32,324 nucleotides of DNA, from NCBI GenBank assembly GCA_022447405.1, contig JAKVCE010000002.1, positions 1 to 32,324 of the forward strand, in the 5' to 3' direction. Below the pieces are notes generated by a model. The model was not told the DNA's origin, did no database searches, and was given only the letters and a program-made list of their open reading frames with translations. This document shows positions 16,312-25,500 of this stretch, in pieces (positions within the stretch are counted from its first letter, which is position 1; each line of letters starts with the position of its first letter). The stretch comes from Planctomycetota bacterium. GTDB taxonomy: Bacteria; Planctomycetota; UBA1135; GCA-002686595. A program made the translations under genes and the position numbers.

Positions 16312-16368
16312 GCTGTTGGGGTGTGTGTGGTGGGGGCGGTGTTGGGGAGAGACGGGATCGCGGCGGGA

Positions 16369-16797
16369 TCAGAGCAGGTCATGGACCAGCTTGATCACCG
16401 CCTCGCCTCGTCGCTGGCTCTCGACAGCGACGAAGATGGTGTCGTCACCTGCGACGGTTCCGACCAGGCCGTCGAACTCTTCTTCCTCTAAGGCGCGCGC
16501 GATGGAGCTCGCAGCGCCCGGCTCTGAAGACAAGACGACGAGGTTAGGGCCAGCGGCCTCTGCGCCGCGGAGGAGGGGTTGGAGCGCCTCGAGACGCGTG
16601 ACCCGGTCTGTCTCAAGGACGACATAGCGTCCCCCTCGCTTGACGGCCCCGAGGGCGCGCAGGTCTCGCGATAGCACCGGCTGCGTGCTCTCTACGCCGG
16701 CAGCCTTCAGGAGCGACAGGAGCTCTTGCTGGCTCGCGACAGCGTTCTCTGTGAGCAGCGCGCGGACCTGCTCGCGGCGTTCTTTTACTGCGACCAT
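16369..16797 (-). CDS. argR: Arginine repressor
   Basis: The 142-residue protein has the two ArgR domains. The N-terminal winged helix-turn-helix carries the DNA-contacting core SRDLRALGAVKRGGRYVV, preceded by ASQQELLSLLKAAGVESTQ. The C-terminal domain has GTVAGDDTIFVAV, where the Asp pair binds arginine in the hexamer. It is the first gene of the arginine operon. The ATG at 16797 lies only about ten bases downstream of a promoter -10 element that abuts two ArgR boxes, so the mRNA is nearly leaderless and the repressor controls its own operon. Confidence 0.95.
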   Translation of the reverse strand: MVAVKERREQVRALLTENAVASQQELLSLLKAAGVESTQPVLSRDLRALGAVKRGGRYVVLETDRVTRLEALQPLLRGAEAAGPNLVVLSSEPGAASSIARALEEEEFDGLVGTVAGDDTIFVAVESQRRGEAVIKLVHDLL

Positions 16798-16805
16798 AGC
16801 CCGCC

Positions 16806-16833
16806 AGTGTATGCATATTTATTCAACTAGCAA
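16806..16833 (-). promoter_or_regulatory. Promoter of the argR-argH operon
   Basis: Read on the minus strand, TTGCTA (16833-16828) and TACACT (16811-16806) are separated by 16 bases, a plausible sigma-70 promoter with four of six matches in each box. Transcription would begin near 16799, almost at the argR ATG (16797), giving a nearly leaderless mRNA. An ArgR box fills the spacer exactly, which supports the assignment. Confidence 0.6.
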
Positions 16834-16846
16834 GAATAAATATTCG
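16812..16846. promoter_or_regulatory. Pair of ArgR operator boxes
   Basis: Box 1, TGCATATTTATTCA (16812-16825), differs from the ARG-box core TGAATwwwwATTCA at one position. Box 2, AGAATAAATATTCG (16833-16846), keeps the full inner palindrome GAATAAATATTC. Their centres are 21 bp apart, the usual spacing of paired boxes bound by one ArgR hexamer (18-bp boxes with a 3-bp gap). Box 1 lies between the -35 and -10 of the argR promoter and box 2 covers its upstream edge, so arginine-loaded ArgR should block RNA polymerase. This A+T-rich patch stands out from the GC-rich surroundings. Confidence 0.85.
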
Positions 16847-16877
16847 ACACCAGCCGGACGCTTCCCGGCCCAAAGAG

Positions 16878-16905
16878 TTGCGAAGTCGCAATTCTGCCGT
16901 ACATT
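16878..16905 (+). promoter_or_regulatory. Candidate promoter and inverted repeat ahead of ppsA
   Basis: TTGCGA (16878-16883) and TACATT (16900-16905) with a 16-base spacer form a plausible promoter for the rightward gene, predicting a 5' leader of about 35 bases. The -35 box is also the left arm of an inverted repeat, TTGCGA-AG-TCGCAA (16878-16891), which could be an operator. It lies about 30 bases from the ArgR boxes, so ArgR might also influence it. Confidence 0.45.
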
Positions 16906-16947
16906 GAACCTCCACAGTTCGCCGCTAAACCCCTTCCATCGCGCGCC

Positions 16948-19644
16948 TTGCCGACTCTAGATCGAGATCACCGCCTGCTCCTCTGGTTCGAAGAAGTGGG
17001 GAGATTGGATACTGAGCTTGTGGGGGGGAAAGGTGCCTCTCTCGGCGAACTTTACCGTGAGCTAACACCGAAGGGCGTCCCCGTCCCGAACGGCTTCACA
17101 ACGACCGCGCGCTCCTATCAAGAGTTCCTCGACGCGCCGATCCCGGCCGACTCATGGGACGAGGTCGGAGAGGCCGAGGGCCTCCCGCGGTTGCGCCGAG
17201 AGGCGACCCGTTCCAAGACCTTGCGTGCAGCACTGCACACCTGCTTCCAAGGTGCGGTGACGAGCGACCACCTTGAGATGCACTCGCGAACCAGCTTGGC
17301 GCGTGAGCTCGTCGTGTGTGCCAAGGTCCCTGAGAGTGTCGAGCACGAGATCCTCGGAGCCTACGAGCGCCTCTGCGGTCAGTACGGTGCGGAGGTGGAC
17401 GTAGCCGTCCGCTCCTCAGCCACCGTGGAGGATTCAGAGGAGGCCTCCTTCGCTGGGCAGTGTGAGTCCTACCTCAACGTACACGGAGGCGACTCCGTCG
17501 TAGAGCACTGGAAGCATTGCGTCGCCAGCCTGTTCACCGAGCGCGCGGTCTCCTACCAGCTCTCCAAGGACTTGGACCCCCTCGCTAGCAGCCTCGCCGT
17601 CGTCGTGATGAAGATGGTCCGCTCTGACCTCGCCTCCTCAGGCGTGATGTTCACCTTGGACCCAGACTCCGGGCACGAGGGCGTCATCCACATCTCCAGC
17701 ACCTTTGGGCTCGGAGAGCTCGTCGTGCAGGGCAGCGTCTCGCCAGACACCTTCACGGTCTGGAAAGAGGGGCTGCGGCGCGGGAAGGCCGCGGTCGTGC
17801 ACCGCCACCTCGGCGCGAAGGACATCCAGATGGTCTACGGGGGCCAAGGCGGGACCTCTACCGAGAGCGTGGACGTCTCCTCAGCCCGTCGCCGCTCCTG
17901 GTCTTTGGACCACGAGGAGATCCTCTCGCTCGCGAAGATGTCGCTCGTCATCGAGGAGCATTACGGCTTGCCGATGGACATCGAGTGGGCGAAGGACGGG
18001 CGCAGCGAAGAGCTCTACATCGTCCAAGCCAGGCCTGAGACCGTCCACGCGCGGAGCCAGGTCAACATCCTCACCCGCTACTTCATGGACCCTGTCCTCG
18101 TGGACTGGCTCAAGCGGAACGACCGCGTCGTGGCGAAGGGCCAGGCCGTCGGCAATCGCATCGGCACGGGCCCCGTGCGACTCTACCGCTCGTACGAGGA
18201 GGTCATCTTGCGCAAGCGAGAGCTGCGGAACCGCTTGGCAGCTGGTGAGCAGCTCGATGACATCCCCTCAAGCGAGCGGGTCTTCGACACGGGCGACGTC
18301 CTCGTCACAGAGATGACGACGCCGGACTGGGAGCCCTTGATGAAGGAGGCCTCGCTCATCGTCACGGAGAAGGGCGGGCGCACCTCACACGCCGCGATCA
18401 TCGCCCGTGAGTTCGGCATCCCCGCGATCGTGGGATGCGAAGACGCCATGCGCTCCCTGCAAGACGTGGAGCAGGTGACGGGCAGCTGCGCAGAGGGTGA
18501 CGAGGGCCTGATCTTTGACGGCGAGCACGCCTTCGAGGTCGAGACGGTCGAGATCAACCTCGACCAAGAGCTGGACACCAAGATCAAGCTGAACGTCGGC
18601 TTCCCTGGGAAGGCCTTGCAAGACTCGCGACTCCCTGTGGACGGCGTGGGCCTCGCGCGCATCGAGTTCATCCTCACCTCTGAGGTCGGAGTGCACCCCC
18701 TCGCGCTGCTCTACTACCACGAGCTGCACGACTTCCTCGAGCACGGTCGCCTCGCCGCAGAGCTCGAGCCCTTCAGGGAGGCCATCGAGAGAGAGCCCAA
18801 GAGCGAGCTGCGGCCCCTCCTGGGCGCGATCGATCGGCGCACCTCGGGATACGCCGACAAGCGGCAGTTCTTCGTCGACCGGGTCATGGAGGGGGTCGGG
18901 CTCATCTGCGCCGCCTTCCACCCGAGACCTGTCCTCGTGCGCCTCTCTGACCTCAAGTCCAACGAGTACCGAGACCTCCTGGGCGGCCGCATCTTCGAGC
19001 CCGTCGAAGAGAACCCGATGATCGCTTGGCGTGGTGCCGCTCGGTATGTCTCAAACCTCTTCTTGCCCGCCTTCGAGATGGAGTGCGACGCCCTCCGGCT
19101 GGTGCGAAAGCGCCTGGGGCTCGACAACCTGCAGTTGATGGTCCCCTTCTGCCGTACACCTGAAGAGGGGAGCGCCGTGCGCGAGCTCTTGGACGACCGC
19201 GGCCTCGGCGAGCACGCTGGCGTCCCGCTCTTCCTCATGATCGAGCTGCCGTCCAACGTCATCGAGGCTGGTCGATTCATCGACGAGATGGGCCTCGACG
19301 GCGGCTCCATAGGCTCCAACGACCTGGTCCAGACCGTCTACGCCGTCTCTCGCGATGACCTCGAGAACTATGAGCACCCGGTCGACGCGCGCTCCTCTGC
19401 TGTGAAGGCCATGATTCGGAGCGCGGTGGAGAGCTTCAGGCAGCGCGGGCTCGAGATCGGGATCTGCGGGCAGGCGCCCTCGGATCACCCTGATGAGGTG
19501 CCGCCCTTCCTGGTGGAGTGCGGCATCAGCTCCATGTCCGTCACCCCGGACACGGCCGTGCAGGTTCGCCTGGCGGTGGCGAAGGCAGAGGCTGACGCCA
19601 AGGCGTCTGGGGACGCCTCCGGAGATGGCCTCGGCGTCGCGTGA
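16948..19644 (+). CDS. ppsA: Phosphoenolpyruvate synthase (pyruvate, water dikinase)
   Basis: The 898-residue enzyme makes PEP from pyruvate and ATP, a gluconeogenic step. Domains in order are the ATP-binding domain (LVGGKGASLGE near residue 25, VAVRSSATVEDSEEASFAGQ), the swivelling phosphohistidine domain (GGRTSHAAIIAREFGIPAIVG, His481) and the PEP/pyruvate domain (VGLARIEFI, VLVRLSDLKSNEY, ENPMIAWRGAARY, SIGSNDLVQTVY, and the catalytic Cys in GICGQAPSDHP, Cys840). It is longer than E. coli PpsA by roughly 100 residues, partly from an insert around 610-650 and a Gly/Ala-rich tail. The TTG at 16948 is the probable start; no ATG or GTG precedes the first conserved motif in frame, so the exact start is uncertain. 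It overlaps the methyltransferase gene by 20 bases. Confidence 0.93.
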   Translation: MPTLDRDHRLLLWFEEVGRLDTELVGGKGASLGELYRELTPKGVPVPNGFTTTARSYQEFLDAPIPADSWDEVGEAEGLPRLRREATRSKTLRAALHTCFQGAVTSDHLEMHSRTSLARELVVCAKVPESVEHEILGAYERLCGQYGAEVDVAVRSSATVEDSEEASFAGQCESYLNVHGGDSVVEHWKHCVASLFTERAVSYQLSKDLDPLASSLAVVVMKMVRSDLASSGVMFTLDPDSGHEGVIHISSTFGLGELVVQGSVSPDTFTVWKEGLRRGKAAVVHRHLGAKDIQMVYGGQGGTSTESVDVSSARRRSWSLDHEEILSLAKMSLVIEEHYGLPMDIEWAKDGRSEELYIVQARPETVHARSQVNILTRYFMDPVLVDWLKRNDRVVAKGQAVGNRIGTGPVRLYRSYEEVILRKRELRNRLAAGEQLDDIPSSERVFDTGDVLVTEMTTPDWEPLMKEASLIVTEKGGRTSHAAIIAREFGIPAIVGCEDAMRSLQDVEQVTGSCAEGDEGLIFDGEHAFEVETVEINLDQELDTKIKLNVGFPGKALQDSRLPVDGVGLARIEFILTSEVGVHPLALLYYHELHDFLEHGRLAAELEPFREAIEREPKSELRPLLGAIDRRTSGYADKRQFFVDRVMEGVGLICAAFHPRPVLVRLSDLKSNEYRDLLGGRIFEPVEENPMIAWRGAARYVSNLFLPAFEMECDALRLVRKRLGLDNLQLMVPFCRTPEEGSAVRELLDDRGLGEHAGVPLFLMIELPSNVIEAGRFIDEMGLDGGSIGSNDLVQTVYAVSRDDLENYEHPVDARSSAVKAMIRSAVESFRQRGLEIGICGQAPSDHPDEVPPFLVECGISSMSVTPDTAVQVRLAVAKAEADAKASGDASGDGLGVA

Positions 19645-20404
19645 GGAGGGGGCGTTGGACGGGGATGGGCTAGGCGAGCCTTGGTACGTCGAGGCCTTCC
19701 GCGATGACTACCTGACGGTCTACCCGCACCGAGACCTCGAGAGCGCTCGGGAGGAGGTGGCGTGGGCCCACAGGATGGGGATTGAAGGCCGCGTCCTCGA
19801 CCTCTGCTGCGGCTTCGGGAGGCACTCCCTCGCGCTCCGCGAGCTCGGCGTCGACGTCATCGGGGTCGACCTCTCACCAGAGCTCTTGAGGGCGTCGCAC
19901 GAGCTGGGCGGAGAGCGCTCGATCTCGGAGCGCCTCGTGCGTGGGGACGTTCGTGGGCTCCCCTTCGGTGACGAGAGCTTCGACAACCTCGTCAACCTCT
20001 TCAGCTCCTTTGGCTACTTCGGCGAGGAGGGCGACCGCGGGGTCCTCTCGGAGGTCGTCCGGGTGGCGCAGACGGGGGCGCTGTGTCTCTTCGACCTGAT
20101 GCTGCCCTCCACGATCAGGGCCGGCCTCGTGCCTGAGTCGAGGCGAGAGACAGACGCTGGCTTGCTCATCGAGCGCAGGTCCTTGGAGCAGGAGGGGCGC
20201 CGGGTGGTCAAGCGGGTGAGGCTCGAGGCGCCCGGGGCTCCTGCGCGGGAGTGGCGCGAGGACGTCCGACTCTACGAGCCAAAAGAGCTCGACGAGCTCT
20301 TCGAGGAGTCAGGCCTCGAGGTGACGGGTCGCTACGGTGGGCTCAACGGAGAGGTCTTTGATGAGGCGGCCAGCCGACAAGTCGTGCTGGCGAGGCGGCG
20401 CTGA
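19625..20404 (+). CDS. Class I SAM-dependent methyltransferase
   Basis: The 259-residue protein has the Rossmann methyltransferase motif I VLDLCCGFGRHSLAL (about residues 57-71), an acidic motif II (VIGVDLSPELL), RGDVRGLPFGDESFDNLV (motifs III-IV) and a C-terminal half resembling small-molecule methyltransferases. The ATG at 19625 lies inside the end of ppsA (20-base overlap), implying co-transcription. The frame is open further upstream, but only in the shadow of ppsA. The substrate cannot be told from sequence. The gene is followed by 279 bases (20405-20683) in which no gene, tRNA or clear promoter was recognised. Confidence 0.8.
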   Translation: MASASREEGALDGDGLGEPWYVEAFRDDYLTVYPHRDLESAREEVAWAHRMGIEGRVLDLCCGFGRHSLALRELGVDVIGVDLSPELLRASHELGGERSISERLVRGDVRGLPFGDESFDNLVNLFSSFGYFGEEGDRGVLSEVVRVAQTGALCLFDLMLPSTIRAGLVPESRRETDAGLLIERRSLEQEGRRVVKRVRLEAPGAPAREWREDVRLYEPKELDELFEESGLEVTGRYGGLNGEVFDEAASRQVVLARRR

Positions 20405-20683
20405 GCCAGCCCTCCCACGTCCCTGATTGGGGCGAGGCAGCGTCGCGCGAAGCGGGGAATGGCGAGGGACGCAGGTCGCTTGCAGGCAAGACCTTGCGGC
20501 TGAGCGCCGTCTAGGGAGAGCGCCGCTCTGGGGGTCGAGAGCGCTGTTTCAGATCCCAGGAGCGCAGGTTTTGCTCGGAAGGGGGAGACCCGCTGTGGTC
20601 GGGGCGCGTCTCCAAAGAGCGCAGCTCAGATCAGAATCGATTCCGCACACGAGAGCGCGATCCCCATCGCAGTCCCTGCGCGC

Positions 20684-21307
20684 ATGACCATGTGCCCCTT
20701 CGATCCAAAACAAGACCAGCGCTTTGAGGCGCTGCGGCCCGACCCCAACGAGGGTGCGAGAGAGCTCCTCCCGCGCCTCGTCGAGGGAGACCCGCTCGAG
20801 CTCCTCCCTCGCTGCGCTGCGCACCTCGCTAAAGAGGCGCTGCTCTTGGACCTCTCCAAGCTCCACGCGCGCAGCCTCGCGCTGGTGGCGCGTCGCTTCG
20901 AAGAGGTGAGCGCTGAGGAGAGCGACGAGTGGCTCAACGCCTGCGTCGAAGAGGCAGCGGGACAGCTGATCCACGAGGAGCAGTTCGAAGAGCGCCTGGG
21001 CTTCCCGCCACCGCGCGCTGAGGATCCGCGCTCCTCCTTCCTGGTGGGCGCGCTCGGGATCGAGCCAGCGCTCACGCGCGGCGTGAGCGTCAGCTTCCAT
21101 CACAAGTCGCGAGAGGAGCGGCGCAGGTTCTGGAGAGCCGTCGTCGCGGGGGAGCCCATCAACGGGATCGCGGAGGACGAGGGAGAGACCCGCGAGGGCG
21201 TGCTGGAGAGCTTGCGAGGGGTGATCCGCTCCATGTCCCTCTCCGGATCACCGGAGGAGCGGCGCGCAGACGAATCAGGCGACGAGAGAGAGCGAGGAAC
21301 ACCATGA
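20684..21307 (+). CDS. Hypothetical protein with a sigma-region-4-like C-terminal helix-turn-helix
   Basis: This 207-residue soluble protein is not a confidently recognised family. Its C-terminal half (ERRRFWRAVVAGEPINGIAE, then ETREGVLESLRGVIRSM) has the spacing of a sigma-factor region 4 or other HTH: a helix ending in a hydrophobic patch, a short turn and a second helix with V-x-x-x-L. The middle (LHARSLALVARRFEEV) could correspond weakly to region 2. It may be a degenerate ECF sigma factor or a regulator derived from one. Its stop overlaps the start of the next gene (ATGA), so it is translationally coupled to a TPR protein. An alternative start is the ATG two codons later (20690). Confidence 0.6.
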   Translation: MTMCPFDPKQDQRFEALRPDPNEGARELLPRLVEGDPLELLPRCAAHLAKEALLLDLSKLHARSLALVARRFEEVSAEESDEWLNACVEEAAGQLIHEEQFEERLGFPPPRAEDPRSSFLVGALGIEPALTRGVSVSFHHKSREERRRFWRAVVAGEPINGIAEDEGETREGVLESLRGVIRSMSLSGSPEERRADESGDERERGTP

Positions 21308-22233
21308 ACAGCCCCTGGGAAAGAGACCTGGACCCGAAGCTCGAAGAGCTGCTCATCGAGCTCTCAGCTCACCCGCACTCCACGCTGCTGAAGGTCCCTG
21401 TCGGTGCGACGGGTCTCAGCGGCCAAGCTGTGAGCGTTCGCTCGGCGGACCTCTCGGCTGCAGAGCGAGAGCTCCTCAGTGTGTTTCGCTTTGAGCTCCG
21501 CGACCTCCTCTTGGAGGCCTGCCGGCGGGAGCTCTATTCGATGAGAGGGCTGCAGGTCAGCCGCTGGCGGACGCTAGACGCCCGCCTCCACGTACCCACC
21601 GAAGACGCCTGGAGGGGGAGCGCGCGGCGCGCCCTCGATGACATCCCCGACGAGGTCGAGGCCAGAGACGCCCTCACGCTCCTCTCCGGCTGCGTCGCCC
21701 ACCCGAACTCTCCGCTGCCGACGGTCTCCGAGCTCGCTGGCGCGGCGCAGCGCGTCATGCTCGATGACCGCGCTCCGATCTACGTGGCGCTCGAGCTCAT
21801 CAACGAGGAGAGCCCGCGCGCAGCGATGAGCCTCCTCTATGGGGTCCTTGAGGACCGGCCTAAGGCGAGCTTGCGCTCCTACTGCTGGCAGAACTTGGGG
21901 GTCTGCCACCACCGGCTCGGTGAGCTCCAAGAGGCGCTGCGCTGCCATGAGCGCGCGATGGAGGGGAGCGAGCTCCGCCCAGCGCCGCTCTTGAGCGCCT
22001 TCGCGCTCGCGCTGGCGGTGGAAGAGGCCGAGCGCGCCGCTGGCTACTCCCGCGCGCTCGAGGAGCAGATGGGCATCGAACACCCGGGGCTCGAGGAAGA
22101 GCTCGGGCTCTTGAGAGCCGTGACCGCAGCGGAAGACGCGGCGGCGCGCGGCAGTCGGAAAGAAACCTATGAGGTCATCGAGGACCAGCTCGGCCCCGTC
22201 GGCCGGAGAATTGGAAATGCACTCTTTAGTTAG
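21304..22233 (+). CDS. Hypothetical protein with tetratricopeptide-type repeat
   Basis: The 309-residue protein contains a clear TPR unit (YCWQNLGVCHHRLGELQEAL followed by RCHERAME) and flanking helical segments that look like further degenerate repeats (APIYVALELINEESPRAAMSL; VEEAERAAGYSRALEE). The N-terminal 130 residues are helical, with charged stretches and a cysteine pair, and no recognised domain. No signal peptide or membrane segment is visible, so it is probably cytoplasmic. It is coupled by ATGA to the HTH-like gene upstream, and its end overlaps the small exported protein by 17 bases. This suggests a regulatory module in which the TPR protein partners the HTH protein; that is inference. 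Confidence 0.7.
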   Translation: MNSPWERDLDPKLEELLIELSAHPHSTLLKVPVGATGLSGQAVSVRSADLSAAERELLSVFRFELRDLLLEACRRELYSMRGLQVSRWRTLDARLHVPTEDAWRGSARRALDDIPDEVEARDALTLLSGCVAHPNSPLPTVSELAGAAQRVMLDDRAPIYVALELINEESPRAAMSLLYGVLEDRPKASLRSYCWQNLGVCHHRLGELQEALRCHERAMEGSELRPAPLLSAFALALAVEEAERAAGYSRALEEQMGIEHPGLEEELGLLRAVTAAEDAAARGSRKETYEVIEDQLGPVGRRIGNALFS

Positions 22234-22426
22234 ACAACAGGGATCCATCTTGAAGATGAGCGTCGCCCTCGTGGCGATCCTCTCGCTCTTGGCCACTCCG
22301 CCGGGGCTCGCCTTCCTCAGGGGGATAGGCGGGGTCCCGCCAGCGCCTGCCGCGCGAGACCAAGAGGCGAACCGACGCAGCGGGGACCTCCCGCCCATCA
22401 GCACTGTCAGGGGGGGAGAGTCTTGA
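22217..22426 (+). CDS. Small exported or membrane protein
   Basis: This 69-residue frame has one hydrophobic segment (MSVALVAILSLLATPPGLAF) followed by a short polar tail rich in Pro, Arg and Asp. It looks like a signal-anchor or a secreted peptide. The ATG at 22217 is inside the end of the TPR gene; an ATG at 22256, 13 codons later, directly precedes the hydrophobic segment and is an equally good start. The stop overlaps a TTG that begins a 27-codon frame leading exactly to the next gene. No family recognised. Confidence 0.5.
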   Translation: MHSLVRQQGSILKMSVALVAILSLLATPPGLAFLRGIGGVPPAPAARDQEANRRSGDLPPISTVRGGES

Positions 22427-22506
22427 GCGCAGCTCGCGACTCTTCCGAGGCGCGGAGACGGCGTCCACACAAGCTCCAGCGCAGGGAGACGAGGAGGTCT
22501 ACATGA
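22423..22506 (+). CDS. Possible 27-codon linking ORF
   Basis: A TTG at 22423 overlaps the stop of the small exported protein (TTGA), and its frame runs 27 codons to a TGA that overlaps the ATG of the large anchored protein (ATGA at 22503-22506). The product would be short and strongly basic (ARRRRPHKLQRRETRR). It may only serve to carry ribosomes through the junction, or may be chance; the large gene has its own good ribosome binding site. Confidence 0.2.
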   Translation: MSAARDSSEARRRRPHKLQRRETRRST

Positions 22507-25500
22507 AGTCTGGCTCACCCATCATCTCAGCGGTCGTCTTTGGGCTCGCGTTGTTCTTGGTCCTCATCTTCGGAGCGGGCTCCACGCCTCCAGAAGGGGC
22601 TGAGCCCGTCGTGGCAGCGGCCCCGCTTGAGGCGTCGACAGCCCTGAGCCACCGTCCGCTCCCAGAGGCTCCGCCCACAGCTCGGCCGGGCTACCGGGGG
22701 CTGATGCTCGAGGCCCCGAAGCTCCTGACCGCGTCCTCCCGCGCGAGCGCCAGCGCCGCCCTCTCTGGCCTCATCGTCAACGAAGAGGGCTCGTCCCTCG
22801 CTGGCGCAGAGCTCATCTGGGCTCCCTTAGAGGCTGACTCTCCGAGGCTGAGGGCGACCACCCAGGAGGGAGGGCGCTTCCGCTTCGACTCCGCTCCTCA
22901 AGCGCTCATCGATCAGCGGTCAGCCGTCTGGATCCTGCATCCCTCTCACTACGCAGAGGTGGTCCTCCTCGAACCTGGGACCGAGCCGAGCGTCGCCTTC
23001 GGCGGGACATGTCGCCTCGAGGCTGCCCCCGGCTTCCGAGCCTCCGTCGTCGACCAGACCGGCGCGCCCGTCCCGCAGGCGGAGGTCACGCAGGAGTTCT
23101 CGCTCAGCCTCGCGCGGCCGCTGAGCGGTGAGAGAGCGGCCTCGGCCGCCCTCCATATGGAGCCGCAGCGCTTCAGCCATGAGTCCGCCACAGACTCCTC
23201 AGGGGAGGCGCACCTCGTGCCGGTGCGGAGTGACTCAGAGCTCAAGGCAGAGGCGAGCGACCTGCGCTCAGCTCCGAAGAGGTGCAGGAGCGAGGGGGCG
23301 GTGAGGCTCAAGCTGTGCGCGACCATTGAGGCGCTCGGGAACGTTCGAGGAGGCTTCGGGCCTGACACGCGCGTGCGCTGTGACGCTCTCAGCTTCGGCG
23401 AGGTCACTCCCCTCGGAGAGTTCCCCGTGGACGCTTCGGGGGCGTGGGGGCCCGTCGAGCTGCCCTTGATGGAGGTCGAGGAGTACGTGTTCAGCCTGCG
23501 AGGAGACGTCGCGGCGGGAGAGGTCCGGACACCTAGGGCGGAGGTGACGAGCCGTCTCCTCATCAACTTCGAGGCTGTCAGCGGACACCCCGTCCCTCTG
23601 CTCGTCCTCGGACCGCAGGAGGAGCCCCTCGAGGGCGCGCGCACGACGGTCCACTGGAAGCAGGAGGGGAGCTGGCAGTCTGTCGGGGCCGCCGCGGACG
23701 AGCGCGGGATCGCGCGCGCGCGCGGCGTCCCGGGGGGCAGCGTCTACGCGCGGGCTCATCACGACGGCCACGTCTCGCGCATGATCGGCCCCTTCGAGGT
23801 CAGCTATGGGATGGACCCCGTGGAGGTCCGCCTCGAGCTCGCCGGACAGATCTCAGGCCGCTGCGTCCGTGACGGAGAGCCGGTGACGAGCTTTCAGCTC
23901 TTGTACTGGGCAGGCGATCCGAGTCAGGTCGCGCGCGAGGAGGTCTCGGGCAGCCCGGACGGGCGCTTCCTGATCGAGGAGGCGCCGCTGGGTGAGGTGA
24001 CCATTCTCGGCTTGGACGAGCTGGTGGCGAACGGCCCGCCTCAGTCTGTCGTCGTGCGCTCCGGTGAGGTCAGCGACATAACAATAGAGCTCCCCGCTCC
24101 GCGCGGGGCCTTCGGTGAGGTCGTCGACGCGGTGACGGGAGGCCCCATCACCTCGGCCAGGGTGCAAGTGATGAGCGCCTATGACGGGCTGGGCCTCGCG
24201 GAGTTCGGAGCCGAGGCGCAGAGCGACGTGTCTGGGAAGTTCATGGTCGAGGGCCTCTCGGAGAGCGTCGGCGCGATCCGCGTCCGGGCGGAGGAGTACA
24301 TCGAGGACTTCGTCGTCACCCGAGGTGACGGCACAGCTCAAGGCGAGACAGACCTAGGGGTCATCGCCCTGCAGCCCTCCCGAGAGCTCGTTGTCCAGCT
24401 CGATGGGCCCGAGGGGACCGTATACGGAGGGTTCAGGGTCGGGCTCGTGGGCTCTTCACACCTCGGAGTGAAGGACTCGAGCCACCTCGGCGTCGTCCGC
24501 TTCGAGGACGTGCCGAACGGCGTCATCGAGCTCAACATCTACCACCCGGACCAGACGATCACGGCCTTCGCGACCTCCCTGGGACCTCATGACGACGGGC
24601 GCGTCCTCGTCCCTGTCTCGGGCGGTCAGCGGCTCCATGTTCAAGTGCTCCCCCAGCCGGGCGGCGAGCTCCCCCTCGATCTCTTCGTCGGCGCAGGGGG
24701 CCGCGGAGCGGGGGGCAGCGAGGTCGTGCGCTGGCTGCGGGATGAGGGCATGGGGAGCTTCGTCTTGGAGAGCGCGCAGCCAGGTCCGACGGTCATCCGC
24801 GCGGTCGCGCGGAGCGGCGACGTCTACGCGATGCGTCGCTTTGACTTGCCCGAAGGGAGGGACGCCGAGGTGCAGTTGGAGCTGGGCGAGGGAGAGGACT
24901 TCGTCGTGCGCGTCATCGACGCTGAAGACCGCCCCGTCTCGAACGCTGTGGTCAGCGTCTATCTGCCGCGCACAGACCCTTGCTTCTTCGTCAGGAACCT
25001 CGTCACCGGGGCAGACGGAGAGGCGCGCGTGCGAGGCTTCGGCTTCTCGCACGCCCAAGTCACGGTCTCCCATGAGACCGAAGGCTCAGGCGATGTCGGC
25101 TATGTCGAGCTCGCCGCGCTGGGAGGTGAGCCCCTGGTCGTACGGCTCGACGCCGTGGCCCGCTTGCGCGTCCTCGTCCACGACGAGGGGGAGCCTGTGG
25201 TCGCTGCGACCGCGTCCCTCTCGGCCACGGAGTCGCTCTTGAACGGCGCGAGCTTCGGCGAGCGCACGACCGGACAGGACGGGAACGTGGTGTGGGAGTC
25301 GCTCATGCCTGGCACGTATGAGCTCTTCGTGCACGGGGTCGGTCTCTGGCCGACGCGCGCGCAGCTGGAGGCGAGCGATGACGGCGTTCGACGCGTCCTC
25401 GAGGTGAGGCGGACCGGTCAGCTCTCCTTCCTTGTCTTCAACGGGCGGGGGCAGACCATGGAAGGGGCGCTGCTTGAGCTGAGCTCTGCGGAGCTGGGCG

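Noticed and set aside
20405..20683. Possible tRNA or small RNA between the methyltransferase and HTH-like genes
   Set aside because: No T-arm motif, acceptor pairing or promoter-terminator pair could be made out.
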